From contig CM022672.1 of assembly GCA_012295275.1 (NCBI GenBank), forward strand, positions 4,118,443-4,182,442: a DNA stretch of 64,000 nt. Direction: 5' to 3'. The notes below the pieces were generated by a model. That model ran no database searches, was not told where the DNA came from, and saw nothing but the letters and a program-made list of their open reading frames with translations. This DNA comes from Chrysomallon squamiferum. Lineage: Eukaryota; Mollusca; Gastropoda; Neomphalida; Peltospiridae. The position numbers were made by a program, and so were the translations under genes. Positions 47,972-54,027 of the stretch are shown in pieces. Positions within the stretch are counted from its first letter, which is position 1. Each line of letters opens with the position of its first letter.

Positions 47972-48288
47972 ACAATTAAAAATATATGGTTGTAGAAAAA
48001 TTTTTGTGCTCAGTATAGAACAATAAAGCATGTTGAAAATCATGTTGAACATTTCAACTTCATAAACAGATCATAATTATTTTAGTTTCTTTTTTTTATT
48101 CTTTTTTTTATTTTATTTTAATTTTTAATTTATTATTATTTTTATTATTATTATCATCATATATAAATATTTTTATTTATTTATTTTTTTATGTACAGAA
48201 TTCCCTGTCTCCATCAGTTAGTCCTCAACCACAGAGGTCACGTAGTCCTCGCACTCCAGACAGCAGGAGACGAACACCAAGATCATGA
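8111..48288 (+). CDS. Giant coiled-coil protein with C-terminal FN3 and SH3 domains (30 exons, whole span)
   Basis: Thirty open segments join at canonical splice sites with matching phases into one frame of about 4,260-4,290 codons from ATG 8183 to TGA 48288. Residues are dominated by E, K, L, Q and S with heptad spacing; repeats of the type L-x-x-x-E-x-S-E-x-x-L indicate long coiled coil. The last exons encode an FN3 fold (Trp in MLSWQP, Tyr in VIGYK) and an SH3 (AVYDYNP, DGYYHGE, GLVPSGFLEEV). From memory, the SH3 resembles the third SH3 of RIM-binding proteins/TSPOAP1, which scaffold presynaptic active zones. This protein has only one FN3 and one SH3, so orthology is not established. Scaffold or tether function is inferred from architecture only. 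Single-base frame breaks occur at 16334-16337, 41588-41592 and 42249-42254. No gene symbol can be assigned. Confidence 0.85.
8151..8168 (+). promoter_or_regulatory. Possible uORF before gene 1 start
   Basis: An ATG followed by four codons and TGA (MVRQH) lies 14 bases before the preferred start ATG at 8183, in a different frame. If this exon is the first coding exon, the uORF would be part of the 5' leader and could reduce or tune initiation. Confidence 0.4.
8312..8560 (+). repeat. Degenerate tandem repeat copying the exon 1 donor
   Basis: Four or five degenerate units in the start of the intron repeat the exon-end/donor sequence: AGAACAG|gtaagt at 8312, then close copies with gt at 8446, 8477 (AATAGgtaaaa) and 8527 (GAACAGgtaagt), plus a decayed copy near 8366. 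Between them recur blocks like attgtcagaat and taatgtaaac. Confidence 0.75.
9091..9252 (+). CDS. Gene 1 exon 2, coiled coil
   Basis: The acceptor is gtatttcag and the donor is TTAAAG|gtagaa; 54 codons, phase 0 on both sides. The segment begins QIQSLEYTAAELQRKVSSLQ with heptad leucines, followed by a short break (TPRQGAPHATS) and a return to charged helix. Confidence 0.88.
10075..10722 (+). CDS. Gene 1 exon 3, coiled coil
   Basis: Acceptor cttttcag, donor GACAAG|gtaaaa; 216 codons, phase 0-0. Two coil blocks flank a Ser/Thr/Asn-rich linker (about 10200-10330) that contains an SQT triplet. The second block has the recurrent module, for example AEMSERQLREK. Confidence 0.92.
10723..12736. other. 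Intron 3 of gene 1
   Basis: AT-rich intron with an ATT-rich tract near 12145-12178 and a 20-base T run (12659-12680) close to the acceptor. Nothing else recognised. Confidence 0.7.
12737..13387 (+). CDS. Gene 1 exon 4, coiled coil
   Basis: Acceptor tttttcag, donor AAACAG|gttatt; 217 codons, phase 0-0. It opens VEFLEKAEAESSKTIAEL and includes a Ser-rich interruption (ASELSASKSCNDLLSQS) before returning to E/K-rich coil. The donor is weak, and a copy of the exon end plus donor lies 89 bases downstream. That copy would place a stop at once after GTT ATT. Confidence 0.92.
13379..13570 (+). repeat. 89-base imperfect tandem duplication across a splice donor
   Basis: AGCAAACAGgttattta at 13379 recurs at 13468 with the following ttacc...tttattt...ctactgacatattta block; a third partial unit with tactgacatattta lies near 13555. 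The copy includes the last nine exon bases and the donor. Confidence 0.8.
13772..16484 (+). CDS. Gene 1 exon 5, large coiled-coil exon with one frame break
   Basis: Acceptor cttgcag, donor CTTCAG|gtaaac; 2,713 bp, about 904 codons of almost uninterrupted coiled coil. It contains 14-residue repeats (about 14389-14600) and three tandem 28-residue repeats (15485-15736). The frame open from 13772 stops at TGA 16346, but the coil continues in the next frame (VYVEDLNKVQAEM...) to a phase-0 donor. Removing one A from the run at 16334-16337 restores one frame. Both sides have the same composition, so this is one exon with a one-base surplus. Confidence 0.9.
16759..18656 (+). CDS. Gene 1 exon 6, large coiled-coil exon
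   Basis: Acceptor ttttctag, donor AAATAG|gtaagt; 1,898 bp, starting in phase 0 and ending in phase 2, the only phase-2 intron of the gene. The N-terminal part has a Thr/Ser linker with the motif DTSTQTASQ (LC8-like). Coil follows, then a Pro/His/Ser-rich non-coil stretch (about 18340-18560) containing YAQTSPVLP, and a final helix. Confidence 0.92.
18657..22919. other. Intron 6 of gene 1, the longest
   Basis: 4.26 kb, AT-rich, with a TA repeat at 19979-19998. It contains the candidate degenerate DNA transposon at 21791-22302. No coding exon was recognised; a 76-codon open frame near 19830 is TG/TA-repeat driven. Confidence 0.7.
21791..22302. mobile_element. Degenerate pogo/Tigger-like non-autonomous element (candidate)
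   Basis: The left end begins CAGTACAACCCACTTATAAT and the right end, reverse-complemented, begins CAGTGGAACTCGGTAATAAC; about 13 of 20 positions agree. TA lies directly outside each end. Ends of the CAGTnnAACyC type and interior TATAACA/GTTATA blocks are typical of Tigger-like MITEs in invertebrates. No transposase frame is present. Confidence 0.5.
22920..23304 (+). CDS. Gene 1 exon 7, coiled coil
   Basis: Acceptor tttcaccag, donor CAACAG|gtgggt; 385 bp. The first base completes the AG| split codon of exon 6 to give Ser. It encodes SLTQQIIDHEQTEQQL followed by coil with a small Gly/Asp/His break (SCDGDHNHF). Confidence 0.9.
23528..24439 (+). CDS. Gene 1 exon 8, coiled coil with clear 14-residue repeats
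   Basis: Acceptor tcttttag, donor TGGCAG|gtattt; 304 codons, phase 0-0. The 14-residue pattern (hydrophobic-x-x-L-E-x-S-E-x-x-L-x-x-R/V) is at its clearest here, for example GLEKSETALQKRV, then HELRQSELILKDRV, then TLQRNESKMKYRI. Confidence 0.93.
24780..24816. repeat. (ATT)12 abutting an acceptor
   Basis: The uninterrupted ATT repeat ends five bases before the acceptor of exon 9 and replaces the usual polypyrimidine tract. Confidence 0.95.
24822..25094 (+). CDS. Gene 1 exon 9, coiled coil, GC donor
   Basis: The acceptor attactcag lies directly after an (ATT)12 tract. 91 codons, phase 0-0. It ends GGCAAG|gcaagt, which matches the GC-AG donor consensus; no suitable GT donor keeps the frame. 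It encodes LTGNKEAMPQKLEEYQKR, a break (LRLSISDDSDVIKVPRTEF), then coil. Confidence 0.87.
25569..25699 (+). CDS. Gene 1 exon 10, coiled coil, frame or acceptor ambiguous
   Basis: Acceptor gatttgcag, donor GATTCAG|gttaga, ending in phase 1, which fits exon 11. The first part reads DVCGHEVELEAL and the second reads SYQELVQRLKQNLSKEQ, in frames one base apart. Either one T is surplus at 25603-25604, or the true acceptor is actgcag ending at 25620. The second option starts the exon at 25621 (TCG) in phase 0 and needs no correction. Coil-like coding before 25620 favours the longer exon. Confidence 0.72.
26619..26651. repeat. (TG)n microsatellite
   Basis: About 16 uninterrupted TG units inside intron 10 of gene 1. 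Confidence 0.95.
27426..27775 (+). repeat. Imperfect tandem duplication, unit about 174 bases
   Basis: Copy 1 (from aacaggtaagt at 27426) and copy 2 (from aacaggtcatt at 27601) share in order taaaaagaag, tttcatttcaactt/ttatttcaactt, aaaaggatta, gatgattt/gaggatttt-gat and the block aggtgaaattc-gtttg, with scattered substitutions and small indels. Confidence 0.8.
28063..28256 (+). CDS. Gene 1 exon 11
   Basis: Acceptor tttttcag, donor GAACCG|gtatga; 194 bp, phase 1 in and 0 out. It begins DDQVPSMEILRKRDLQF, then becomes Arg/Ser/Pro/Gly-rich (GDSPPRSRPRGLS), a likely disordered hinge. The base composition is noticeably richer in G+C than the surrounding intron. Confidence 0.88.
29056..29124 (+). 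CDS. Gene 1 exon 12 (short, atypical)
   Basis: Acceptor aatttag, donor TTCAAG|gtaaat; 23 codons, phase 0-0. It encodes DLAHLDRKLIVLDGAI and then more hydrophobic sequence, unlike the charged coil on either side. Splice signals and phase fit, but the unusual composition and short length make it less certain; it could be an alternative cassette exon. Confidence 0.62.
29125..30662. other. Intron 12 of gene 1
   Basis: AT-rich intron with an A run (29597-29613), an (AAAT)n tract and the (ATT)n tract at its 3' end. No other element seen. Confidence 0.7.
30511..30600. repeat. (ATT)n tract before exon 13
   Basis: About 19 ATT units followed by imperfect ATTTTT repeats, ending roughly 60 bases before the acceptor at 30662. 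Confidence 0.95.
30663..31358 (+). CDS. Gene 1 exon 13, Ser/Pro-rich disordered region
   Basis: Acceptor ttgtttcag, just after a long (ATT)n tract; donor TTACAG|gtaatt; 232 codons, phase 0-0. The segment is rich in S, T, E, D and P and poor in heptads. It contains an NPF tripeptide (30780-30788, DNPFPEEEHW), a proline ligand-like motif (PPLPKTRPP near 31071-31101) and a CSVQTSR motif. It ends in a short coil (DRIAQIERQLQ). The codons use more G/C and CpG than neighbouring exons. Confidence 0.93.
31428..31453. repeat. (GT)n microsatellite
   Basis: About 12 GT units in the intron after exon 13 of gene 1. Confidence 0.95.
31719..31781 (+). CDS. Gene 1 exon 14 (short)
   Basis: Acceptor gttttctag, donor TCAAAG|gtacgt; 21 codons, phase 0-0. 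It encodes GKDSSAESRIDDNDSVFTW followed by SK, an acidic linker after exon 13. Confidence 0.82.
32070..32132 (+). CDS. Gene 1 exon 15 (short coil)
   Basis: Acceptor attgaag, donor GAAGAG|gtaaat; 21 codons, exactly three heptads, phase 0-0. It encodes TSEKTRQLEASETEVKQLK and then EE. Confidence 0.85.
33016..33045 (+). CDS. Gene 1 exon 16, 30-base microexon
   Basis: Acceptor ttttatcag, consensus donor CAGAAG|gtaagt; ten codons (HPPAYRRRQK), phase 0-0, GC-rich in a very AT-rich intron. The frame remains open for another 23 codons past the donor (VSEGNVWRTSLLF...). A longer form ending near 33115 would leave phase 1, which does not fit the next exon, so the 30-base form is preferred. Confidence 0.7.
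33583..33706 (+). repeat. 32-base minisatellite, about 3.8 units
   Basis: Units starting ttctaaaatagcattaat at 33583, 33615 and 33647 are nearly identical and are followed by a diverged unit from 33679. The unit also contains aaaattaaaatta. Confidence 0.92.
35102..35320 (+). repeat. Imperfect tandem duplication, offset 119 bases
   Basis: tcttttatttg at 35102 recurs at 35221. Both copies continue through an AT-rich block to gtaaatgtaatttntaatg, then ataaattaaaa and a ttca-ctt end. Confidence 0.8.
36076..36171 (+). CDS. Gene 1 exon 17, coiled coil
   Basis: Acceptor tttattcag, donor AATAAG|gttagt; 32 codons, phase 0-0. It encodes INKLEKELEEKRRHIEIF followed by ENWANSVEKML. A (GTT)n run begins within a few bases of the donor. 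Confidence 0.9.
36645..36806 (+). CDS. Gene 1 exon 18, coiled coil
   Basis: Acceptor gatattcag, donor GCCAAA|gtaaga; 54 codons, phase 0-0. It encodes DKRNDRNIVQMIQSETVKL and then charged helix ending DKQDREIAAK. Confidence 0.88.
37299..37484 (+). CDS. Gene 1 exon 19, coiled coil
   Basis: Acceptor gtttaatag, donor AAACAG|gtgaac; 62 codons, phase 0-0. It contains SLTTELNQWKQECRSIEEM and ETEHQLQQMNIEYNKLRKQ. Confidence 0.9.
38114..38240 (+). repeat. Imperfect tandem duplication, offset about 57 bases
   Basis: tgccaaaaa-tattt at 38114 recurs at 38171; both copies continue with aga-atgttt, ttatttcc-aattcatttt and an A-rich end. The second copy ends directly before the acceptor of exon 20. Confidence 0.8.
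38246..38569 (+). CDS. Gene 1 exon 20, coiled coil
   Basis: Acceptor atgacag, donor AATAGG|gtacat; 108 codons, phase 0-0. It begins LVKLKTLFETYHSENSDLK. A gtaaac after CTGAAAAATGAG (38314) is a possible internal donor, but the frame stays open and coil-like across it, so the longer exon is chosen. Confidence 0.9.
39502..39624 (+). CDS. Gene 1 exon 21, coiled coil, apparent GC donor
   Basis: Acceptor tgctgctaag; 41 codons, phase 0-0. It encodes MDRVETLKEENAKLRESLE and then more coil to YDELKAR. No strong GT donor is near the end of the coil; AAGCAAGG|gcaagt fits the GC-AG consensus and keeps phase 0 with exon 22. A GC donor three codons earlier in spacing (TTAAAA|gcaagg) is the alternative. 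Confidence 0.8.
40259..40335. repeat. (TTTA)n followed by (TTA)n
   Basis: About 12 TTTA units then ATT units within the intron between exons 21 and 22; several shorter TTTA tracts (37198-37219, 39172-39199) are nearby. Confidence 0.95.
40673..42545 (+). CDS. Gene 1 exon 22, large exon with two frame breaks
   Basis: Acceptor atactttag, donor CAAAGG|gtaaaa; 1,873 bp. Adding one A at each of two A-runs (41588-41592 and 42249-42254) gives 625 codons in phase 0-0. The first 40% is Asn/Ser/Glu/Lys-rich and only weakly coil-forming. A coil follows (QEKISTLCEDLQCMEKVKV...), then a linker with VHTSTQTDNDN (LC8-like), then a final coil (LQKLQEVEQKNLTVQKKLE). Confidence 0.88.
42546..44001. other. Intron 22 of gene 1
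   Basis: AT-rich, 1.46 kb. T-rich stretches occur at 43010-43150 and a purine-rich stretch (gagagagagacag) near 43720. Nothing else recognised. Confidence 0.7.
44002..44235 (+). CDS. Gene 1 exon 23, last coil
   Basis: Acceptor aattacag, donor GTATCA|gtaagt; 78 codons, phase 0-0. It begins FDELEKQKTLPDITALQTQ. Coil runs to about 44140, then a Ser/Thr/Pro tail (SPSSTPVS) marks the end of the coiled-coil part of the protein. Confidence 0.9.
44756..44813 (+). CDS. Gene 1 exon 24 (short linker)
   Basis: Acceptor ttttttcag, donor CAGCCCA|gtgagt; 58 bp, phase 0 in and 1 out. It encodes IVISPADKDLETSPLSTQP, a disordered linker before the FN3 domain. Confidence 0.85.
45119..45195. repeat. Dispersed repeat, copy 1
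   Basis: ttcttatactttattattag followed by caaattttggtt, and further on a tacacgaaatatattta block, matches the two copies at 51379-51560 in the same order. Here it is in the intron between exons 24 and 25. Confidence 0.65.
45342..45479 (+). CDS. Gene 1 exon 25, Thr/Ser linker with two TQT motifs
   Basis: Acceptor tttcaaag, donor CGAAGTC|gtaagt; 138 bp, phase 1-1; the split codon at its start gives Met. The exon carries RHTSTTQTCES and SVTSATQTSSS, two LC8-type motifs only about eleven residues apart, and ends RLLPRS. Confidence 0.9.
45872..46002 (+). CDS. Gene 1 exon 26, N-terminal half of FN3 domain
   Basis: Acceptor attcatag, donor TACAAA|gtaagt; 131 bp, phase 1 in and 0 out. It encodes SPQPPKNFRISRLIGNTG followed by IMLSWQPTKLL and ending VIGYK. 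The Pro-rich entry strand, the core Trp (SWQP) and the Tyr in GYK match strands A-C of an FN3 fold. Confidence 0.92.
46390..46545 (+). CDS. Gene 1 exon 27, C-terminal half of FN3 domain
   Basis: Acceptor catttcag; 52 codons to ACGAAG|gtatcg, phase 0-0. It encodes LFLDGRLVQQVSNPRTSKT, then VIENIDVAEPHHFAIQTV and the last strand (SSRVELITK). The short-form donor joins in frame to the SH3 exon. A one-frame-shifted open stretch (46547-46636) runs on to a second donor, CGACTG|gtcagt, with a sensible pre-SH3 sequence, so the exon may really extend to 46636 with a surplus G at 46545-46546. Confidence 0.85.
47243..47377 (+). CDS. Gene 1 exon 28, SH3 domain first part
   Basis: Acceptor ttattgtag, donor GGAGAG|gtgagt; 45 codons, phase 0-0. 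It encodes FMAVYDYNPQKQPDQYYSKY, then ELAFRAGDIVAVYGSQ and DGYYHGE. AVYDY is the SH3 RT-loop signature; the usual WW pair is YY, as in RIM-binding-protein SH3 domains (from memory). Confidence 0.95.
47620..47665. repeat. (ATT)n microsatellite before SH3 exon 29
   Basis: About 13 ATT units preceded by TAG/TCA trinucleotide variants (47490-47610), ending some 50 bases before the acceptor of exon 29. Confidence 0.95.
47717..47788 (+). CDS. Gene 1 exon 29, SH3 domain second part
   Basis: Acceptor atttttag, donor TCTCCA|gtaaac; 24 codons, phase 0-0. It encodes IDGRRGLVPSGFLEEVPP, the last strands of the SH3 fold with the conserved G-L-V-P-S turn, then SRKFSP. Confidence 0.94.
47937..47969. repeat. 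A33 homopolymer
   Basis: Uninterrupted A run in the last intron of gene 1. Confidence 0.95.
48199..48288 (+). CDS. Gene 1 last coding exon
   Basis: Acceptor atgtacag; 29 codons plus TGA at 48286-48288. It encodes a basic Ser/Pro/Arg tail (NSLSPSVSPQPQRSRSPRT then PDSRRRTPRS), with several SP/TP dipeptides that could be phosphorylated. Confidence 0.9.
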   Translation, partial: NSLSPSVSPQPQRSRSPRTPDSRRRTPRS

Positions 48289-51200
48289 CATGCTACGTGT
48301 ACAGTACAACTCTGAAAACAGTCAGTGAGTTTTACCATCAACCCTGAAACTATCTACATCAGACAGTCTGATGACAGTATGGAACAGTCTGTGACATTCA
48401 GTGTCGATAAAGAAGTACAGGCAGAATACAACACTGAAAACAGTCACCGAGGTATCTACTTATCCACATTAGACAATCTGATGCTAATTTGGAACCTTCT
48501 TTTGGAGATATTAATGTCAGTATTGAATAACATTTTTGGATAATATTCATCATTGTTCTTGAAGTTAATATGAAATTATATTCTTTATGACTTCTGAAGT
48601 CAGTACAAATAATTTCATTGTATCTCTTGAATTCAGTATAAAATAACATTCATTATAAGTCTTTGTAGTCAGTGAAAAATAAAATATATATGGTCTGTTG
48701 AGGTTAACTTGATAAATACCTTTTTGACTCTTGAGGTTAACTTTGAAAACTTCATTTTGACTGTTAGGTTAAAGACATTTGTTTAAGACACATGAAGCAA
48801 ACATAAAACAAAGTTACTGTTGAATAACCTCAATGCTGTGATAAGGTCAACAAAATAACATCTTTGTGGGTTTTGAAGTTAAAAAAAAAAAAAAAAAGTA
48901 AAAATAAATAAATAACCTCTGCTTTCAAACAACAGGGGTGAAAAGAAAAAAGAAAAAGAAAAAAAAGCTTCAATGAGTTGTATGTCATACAACAAGTAAG
49001 ACAAACCAGACAGTGATCAAGTGATACATTATAAATGAGTGGACTCTGCTGATCAGAGTTTTAAACATGCTGGTCCTGTAAGATATACAGCCAGATATAT
49101 AACCAGGATATTTCTGTCAAATGAACTGGGTATCTAACTGTTTAATTCAATTGTTAAATATTTATATTTTAAATGGTAAAAATAACCTATACTAATAACA
49201 TTTTGAACACAGTAAAAATGTATTTATTTTTGTTGTATTTTAAGGTTTTTTTTTTTTTTTTTTTTTTTTTCACCATATATTTGAATATTTGCTAAAACTA
49301 ATTTGCTTTGGTTTTGAATGGTTTATTTATTTATTAATATTTCTTTTTTTCTTTTTGTAAATTCACTTTAGGCTTTCAGCAGTAATAATTTAACTTTTAT
49401 TTGAAATTATCTTTAAAATTTGTTTTTAAGAATTTAAGGATTGTTTATAATTCAGATTATAACAGCTTATATGCATGTACTTAAATAACTATAATTATTC
49501 ATAGTCTTTTTCTGGTGTGCATAATAAAATTATTGTAAACGAGTGGAAATGGTTAATATGATCATTGTTCAGTATAACTGTGTAACCTGTTATGGTTGTG
49601 TTCTCTGCATTATTTAAAATGTTATAGCTGTTAATTATAAACAATTAACTAACTTTTTAAATTAGTGATAGAGATTGCACTGAAATTCATAGTTGTGCTT
49701 GGAAAAAAAACATTTATAAAAAAACATTTGACAAAAAGATTTCGTAACACATTTTAAAAAAAGAAATAAACATTTTGATACATATTTCATTTTGACATCG
49801 TTGTCGGACTGATGTAAGTCTTAGTGACAGTTTTGTTATTTAAGTTGTGGAATGATAATTTTTCTGGATTTTTCTTCAAGTATCACTTGATCCAACATCT
49901 ACATATGATGGTTTCGCCCAAAGTTTCGTTACATTTCACTTGTTCTTATACATTTCAGCATCTATAAGCATTTCTTTCACTGCCCATGTAGTGTGGAAAG
50001 ATTTGGTTCTATGGACATATGTCCACATTTCGTTTTTGGTGCCTTTTATTTTTGTTTTGTATTCATTCCATTAACGTAGGTTTGTTGTTGAAGTAATAAT
50101 TTAAGAAATCATGCATACATACTCGTGTACAAATAATATGTTTAGTTTATTAACGATCTCTCAAAGTGTATATATACATGTTCCCATATTTATTTGTAGA
50201 TTTGATAGTCTAGTCTGTTAAAAAATACATATATCACCCAGGCAGTGACTATTTATTGTATGCAATTAGCTTCCAGAGCAAAATATCAAAATATTTATTT
50301 ACTGCACAATATATATGTTAAAAATGTATGCATTTAATAAAATATTACTTTTGAAAATTGCAATGCATTGGAAAAATAATTACAAAATGTTTTTGTTGGT
50401 TTTTTTTAACTTTTATTGTTTTGTTATAAGAATCATTTCATAAATTTGTATCATTGTTACTATTTAATATTTGGAATTAAAACAAAAATATGTACAAAGT
50501 TTTTCCATTAAAATGTTTTATACCAAAGTATTTCATTGTTTTCAAATTGTCAAATTTATATTACTATGCAAAAAAGAAAAAAGAGAAAAGGTTCTCATGA
50601 AACATGTTTTGTTTCAAATTCTTTATTACTGCACATTACACAAAAAATAAAAAGGTTTAAATGAAATGATATGTATGTTGTTTTTATTTGAAAATATATT
50701 GTCATGGAAATGTACAATACTGATGGCTGGTTTCAAAAATCTTTATAATATATTAGACATTTTAACTGTAAGTTCACATTTTGTGTACCAGTATGTTACT
50801 TAAAATGTGGGTAGATAACTGTTTCAAAAACGAAGTAGCAAGTTAGACTGGATAATTGTAGTTGTCATAATAGTTCCTTTTTTATTTTATTTGTTATTTT
50901 ATATTTATTTGTTAATTTTTTTATTCTGAGGAACTTATTGACACAATGTTACTAGATAGCACTTCCATGTTTCCCTTGTTTTAATATTCCAGTTAATCAG
51001 CTAATTTCTTAAATACTTTCATTATGATGTGAATTTTGTTTTTAATTTATTTTAATAATTATACAGTTGTTTGTTGTTTTGTTCTGCTTCTTTTTTCTTT
51101 TTTTTTATATTTCTAAAGTTTAAGAAAAGCAATTAATTCATTGTATTCCATTATTTAAACATATAATAAAACACTTGTATTTTTATTATTTTTGTTTTTT

Positions 51201-51378
51201 ATAACATTCAAATAAGGTAGAATAGCAATTTCTTAATTGTAAAGATACTTCTTCACATTTTTAGTTCTTATAATTTGAAATTCAATCAAACACTTGGGCA
51301 TTCTTTCTCATATGTTTATATTTTGACGGGGGGAAAAAAATGTTTTCTCAAAATCAATGTAGCTTTCATACTTTTTAA

Positions 51379-51560
51379 AATGCTTCTTATATTATTATAA
51401 TACTTTATTATTAGCAAAGTTTGGTTTACCACGAATTTTTCACAGTTGGGTGAAGTATAAATAATTTATTAAAAATGCTTCTTATACTTTGTTATTGGCA
51501 AAGAATGGTTTACCACAAACACAATCACAATTGTGTGGAAGTATACGAAATTTATTTATG
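51379..51560. repeat. Dispersed repeat, copies 2 and 3 in tandem
   Basis: Two imperfect copies about 95 bases apart share tgcttctta, tactttrttattrgcaaag, ttggtttaccac-aa, cac-a-ttg-gtg and gaagtata. Copy 3 contains the short palindrome cacaattgtg. Confidence 0.75.
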
Positions 51561-53031
51561 CTAACAGTTTACATGACCAGAGGTACATTTTAACAAGAAC
51601 AAGTAAGTAAATAAATATATTTATAACCAAAAAGAGAAATACTTCAACAAGGAAAAGAACAATCACTTGCAAATAAGACAAAATATTGTGTATTGGCTTT
51701 CTGCTAGCACCAGCAGTGGTACAAATACAATAATAGTGTATTTAAGCTTCATATGCACCACGAAAGTACAATTTTAACAAAACTAAATTAATTTGTAGTG
51801 TATATTACAATAGTTAACCATACAATCACAGTTATATTCAAGTGAAATCTTTATATAAGGAATGTTTAATTTTCAATGGAAAATCTATTATTATAAAATA
51901 ATTTTTTTTATTATAAAATGTTTTTTTCAAACCTTTCAGGACAGGAAATTATCATAATACATGAAACGTACATAAAGTTTGAGATACAAAAATCTTTTTA
52001 GTATATAATGAAATAAAAGCATCAGAAATCAAAGAATTTATTATACAATTTATTGAGCAATATAATAATACAAATAAAATATAGAGAGATTCAAAACTTA
52101 CTCTACGTTTTTGTATGATATTTAAGTAAATATTTCAGTAAATATACAAATAAAAGTAGAAATATCACAAACAACTTTACATTTTATAAACATGTATACA
52201 GTTTTTTTATTCTCTACAGTTTTATAAAAGGCTTTTAAATTAAATATCTTAAAAAACATATCCTTTAGGTTATTTCTATAGTTTCATTTAATTATTTTTT
52301 TCAATTGTTTTTATTTTATTTTACTATTATTATTTCTTTTTTTTTTTTTTTTTTTAAATTCTTATTATTTCTGCTTTAGTAAAAATTACAAAACTATGAG
52401 GTGATATTTATTTATTCTTTAAATCTGTTTTTTAATTTTTGGGTTTATTTTTCTTATATTATTACTGACTTTAATAATTTTAGTATTATTATTATTTTTT
52501 TAAAGTAATCATAATATAACCTAATTTATTCTACAAAATTTAAATATCAACTTTACCCATAATAATAACAATTTCTTGTGAAAATATACAAGAAGAAATC
52601 ACTAATAAGACATCTGTGAAAAATATAATAGCAAAAATAAAAGCAATAGTGTCAAATACACATCATGGAAATAACAACTGTCGATAATAATATTTGAATC
52701 AGCAATACTAGCAATAATAGTTGTAACAGTTACAGAAATATTGCACTAAGCTTTGTAGTAGTTGTAGTGAGAGTAGCAGCAGTTTCAAAAGCTGCGTCAA
52801 CGGAGCAGAACAATAATAATCATAGAGAATATATTTTTGATTAATAAAACACTCTACAATTAATAGTTATATGAAAAAAAGCAAGAAACAAAAAAAGTAT
52901 AGTTGTAAAATACAGGTGCTGTAACAAATGTTGTAAAATATTATATCAAAGTAGCAATCAGGTCAGAGTCATCATGGTGGTCCAAGAACAATAAATATAA
53001 TTTTTGATTACAAAATTGACTGCTATATTAA

Positions 53032-53032
<1 letters not shown>

Positions 53033-53080
<48 letters not shown>
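53033..53080. repeat. (ATA)n microsatellite
   Basis: About 15 AAT/ATA units in the intergenic region. Confidence 0.95.
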
Positions 53081-53082
<2 letters not shown>

Positions 53083-53587
53083 TAATAAATATATTTTGAT
53101 ATTTGTTGTTAAATGTAATTTTTATTATTAAATTTACTAAAAATATTATATATATATATATATATTTAAACTGTGTTTTCTTCAAAAACAATGAACATTA
53201 GTTATTTATTTATTTATTCATTCATTCATTTTAATTAGTGATTGGATTTCAAACATTTGGAATTCTGATTTATAACATTCTGGAATATTTTATGAGCACC
53301 TTTTCGTACCATTTAGTAAGTGGTTCATGAGATCCTAGCCGGATTGGAAAATAATACAAAACATAATTAAGAGAAGGAGGAGGACTGTGTAATTTATCAG
53401 ATCTATTTTTTAGAAAAACCACCTCAGCTCAACAGCAAAAACAACAACAACAACAAAAAAAAAAACACTTACAAAGAAAATGTAAAAACAGTCATTTTCA
53501 AGAATAAACGAAATACATTCAAACAGGAACGTTGTAAGGTGGTGATCATAAATATTTTTTAAACTTCATAATTAACATCAGCAATGT

Positions 53588-54027
53588 GATTGGCTAAAAC
53601 TTAATAATTAGTTAACTCAACGTGTAACACTTGCTAAGACTGTAATTGGCCAACACATTTGTTGTTAAAGTATGGTTGACAATGGTTTACATTGCTTCAT
53701 TATTCAAGCATTGTTAAATGATGTTAGTGTTTAATACTTCTTTAAGTAATATTATCCAAGCACTGATGAAAATTTTAGTCATTCAGGTATTATTAAGAAA
53801 AGTTATCCAATCATATATTTTTATTAATTATTTATTTTTATTAACCAATCTTCACTGGAAATTCATTTTATTAACCTAACACTGATGAAAAATTCTAACC
53901 AATCGTTACTAAGTAACACCAGCCAATCACATTACTACTATTTATTTTTGTAAGCCAATCAGAAAAGTCTTTATCTAACCAATCATCATCAGCAAATCAT
54001 TGTAAGGCTCAGCTGAATTGGCCAATC
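53588..54027. repeat. Cluster of CCAATC/GATTGG motifs
   Basis: Seven CCAATC copies on + (53807, 53845, 53899, 53923, 53955, 53979, 54022) and three ATTGG copies (53588 region, 53645, 54017) within 440 bases, set in degenerate units such as taaccaatc. This lies in the presumed NT5C2 3' UTR, where the transcript would read GAUUGG. Confidence 0.8.

Noticed and set aside
8111-48288. Gene 1 as a muscle myosin, golgin or CENP-type protein
   Set aside because: Coil composition alone is generic, and no myosin head, GRIP or kinesin domain is present. The FN3-SH3 tail is the only diagnostic part.
8111-48288. Gene 1 as a pseudogene
   Set aside because: Splice sites, phases and coil register are intact across 30 exons, and no nonsense substitutions were seen apart from the one-base breaks in short runs.
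52958-53191. Open frame encoding a poly-isoleucine hydrophobic peptide
   Set aside because: It is a translation of the (ATA)n microsatellite. The same reason removes the frames at 30404-30667, 40191-40415, 54957-55145, 55093-55336, 57917-58126 and 61029-61220.
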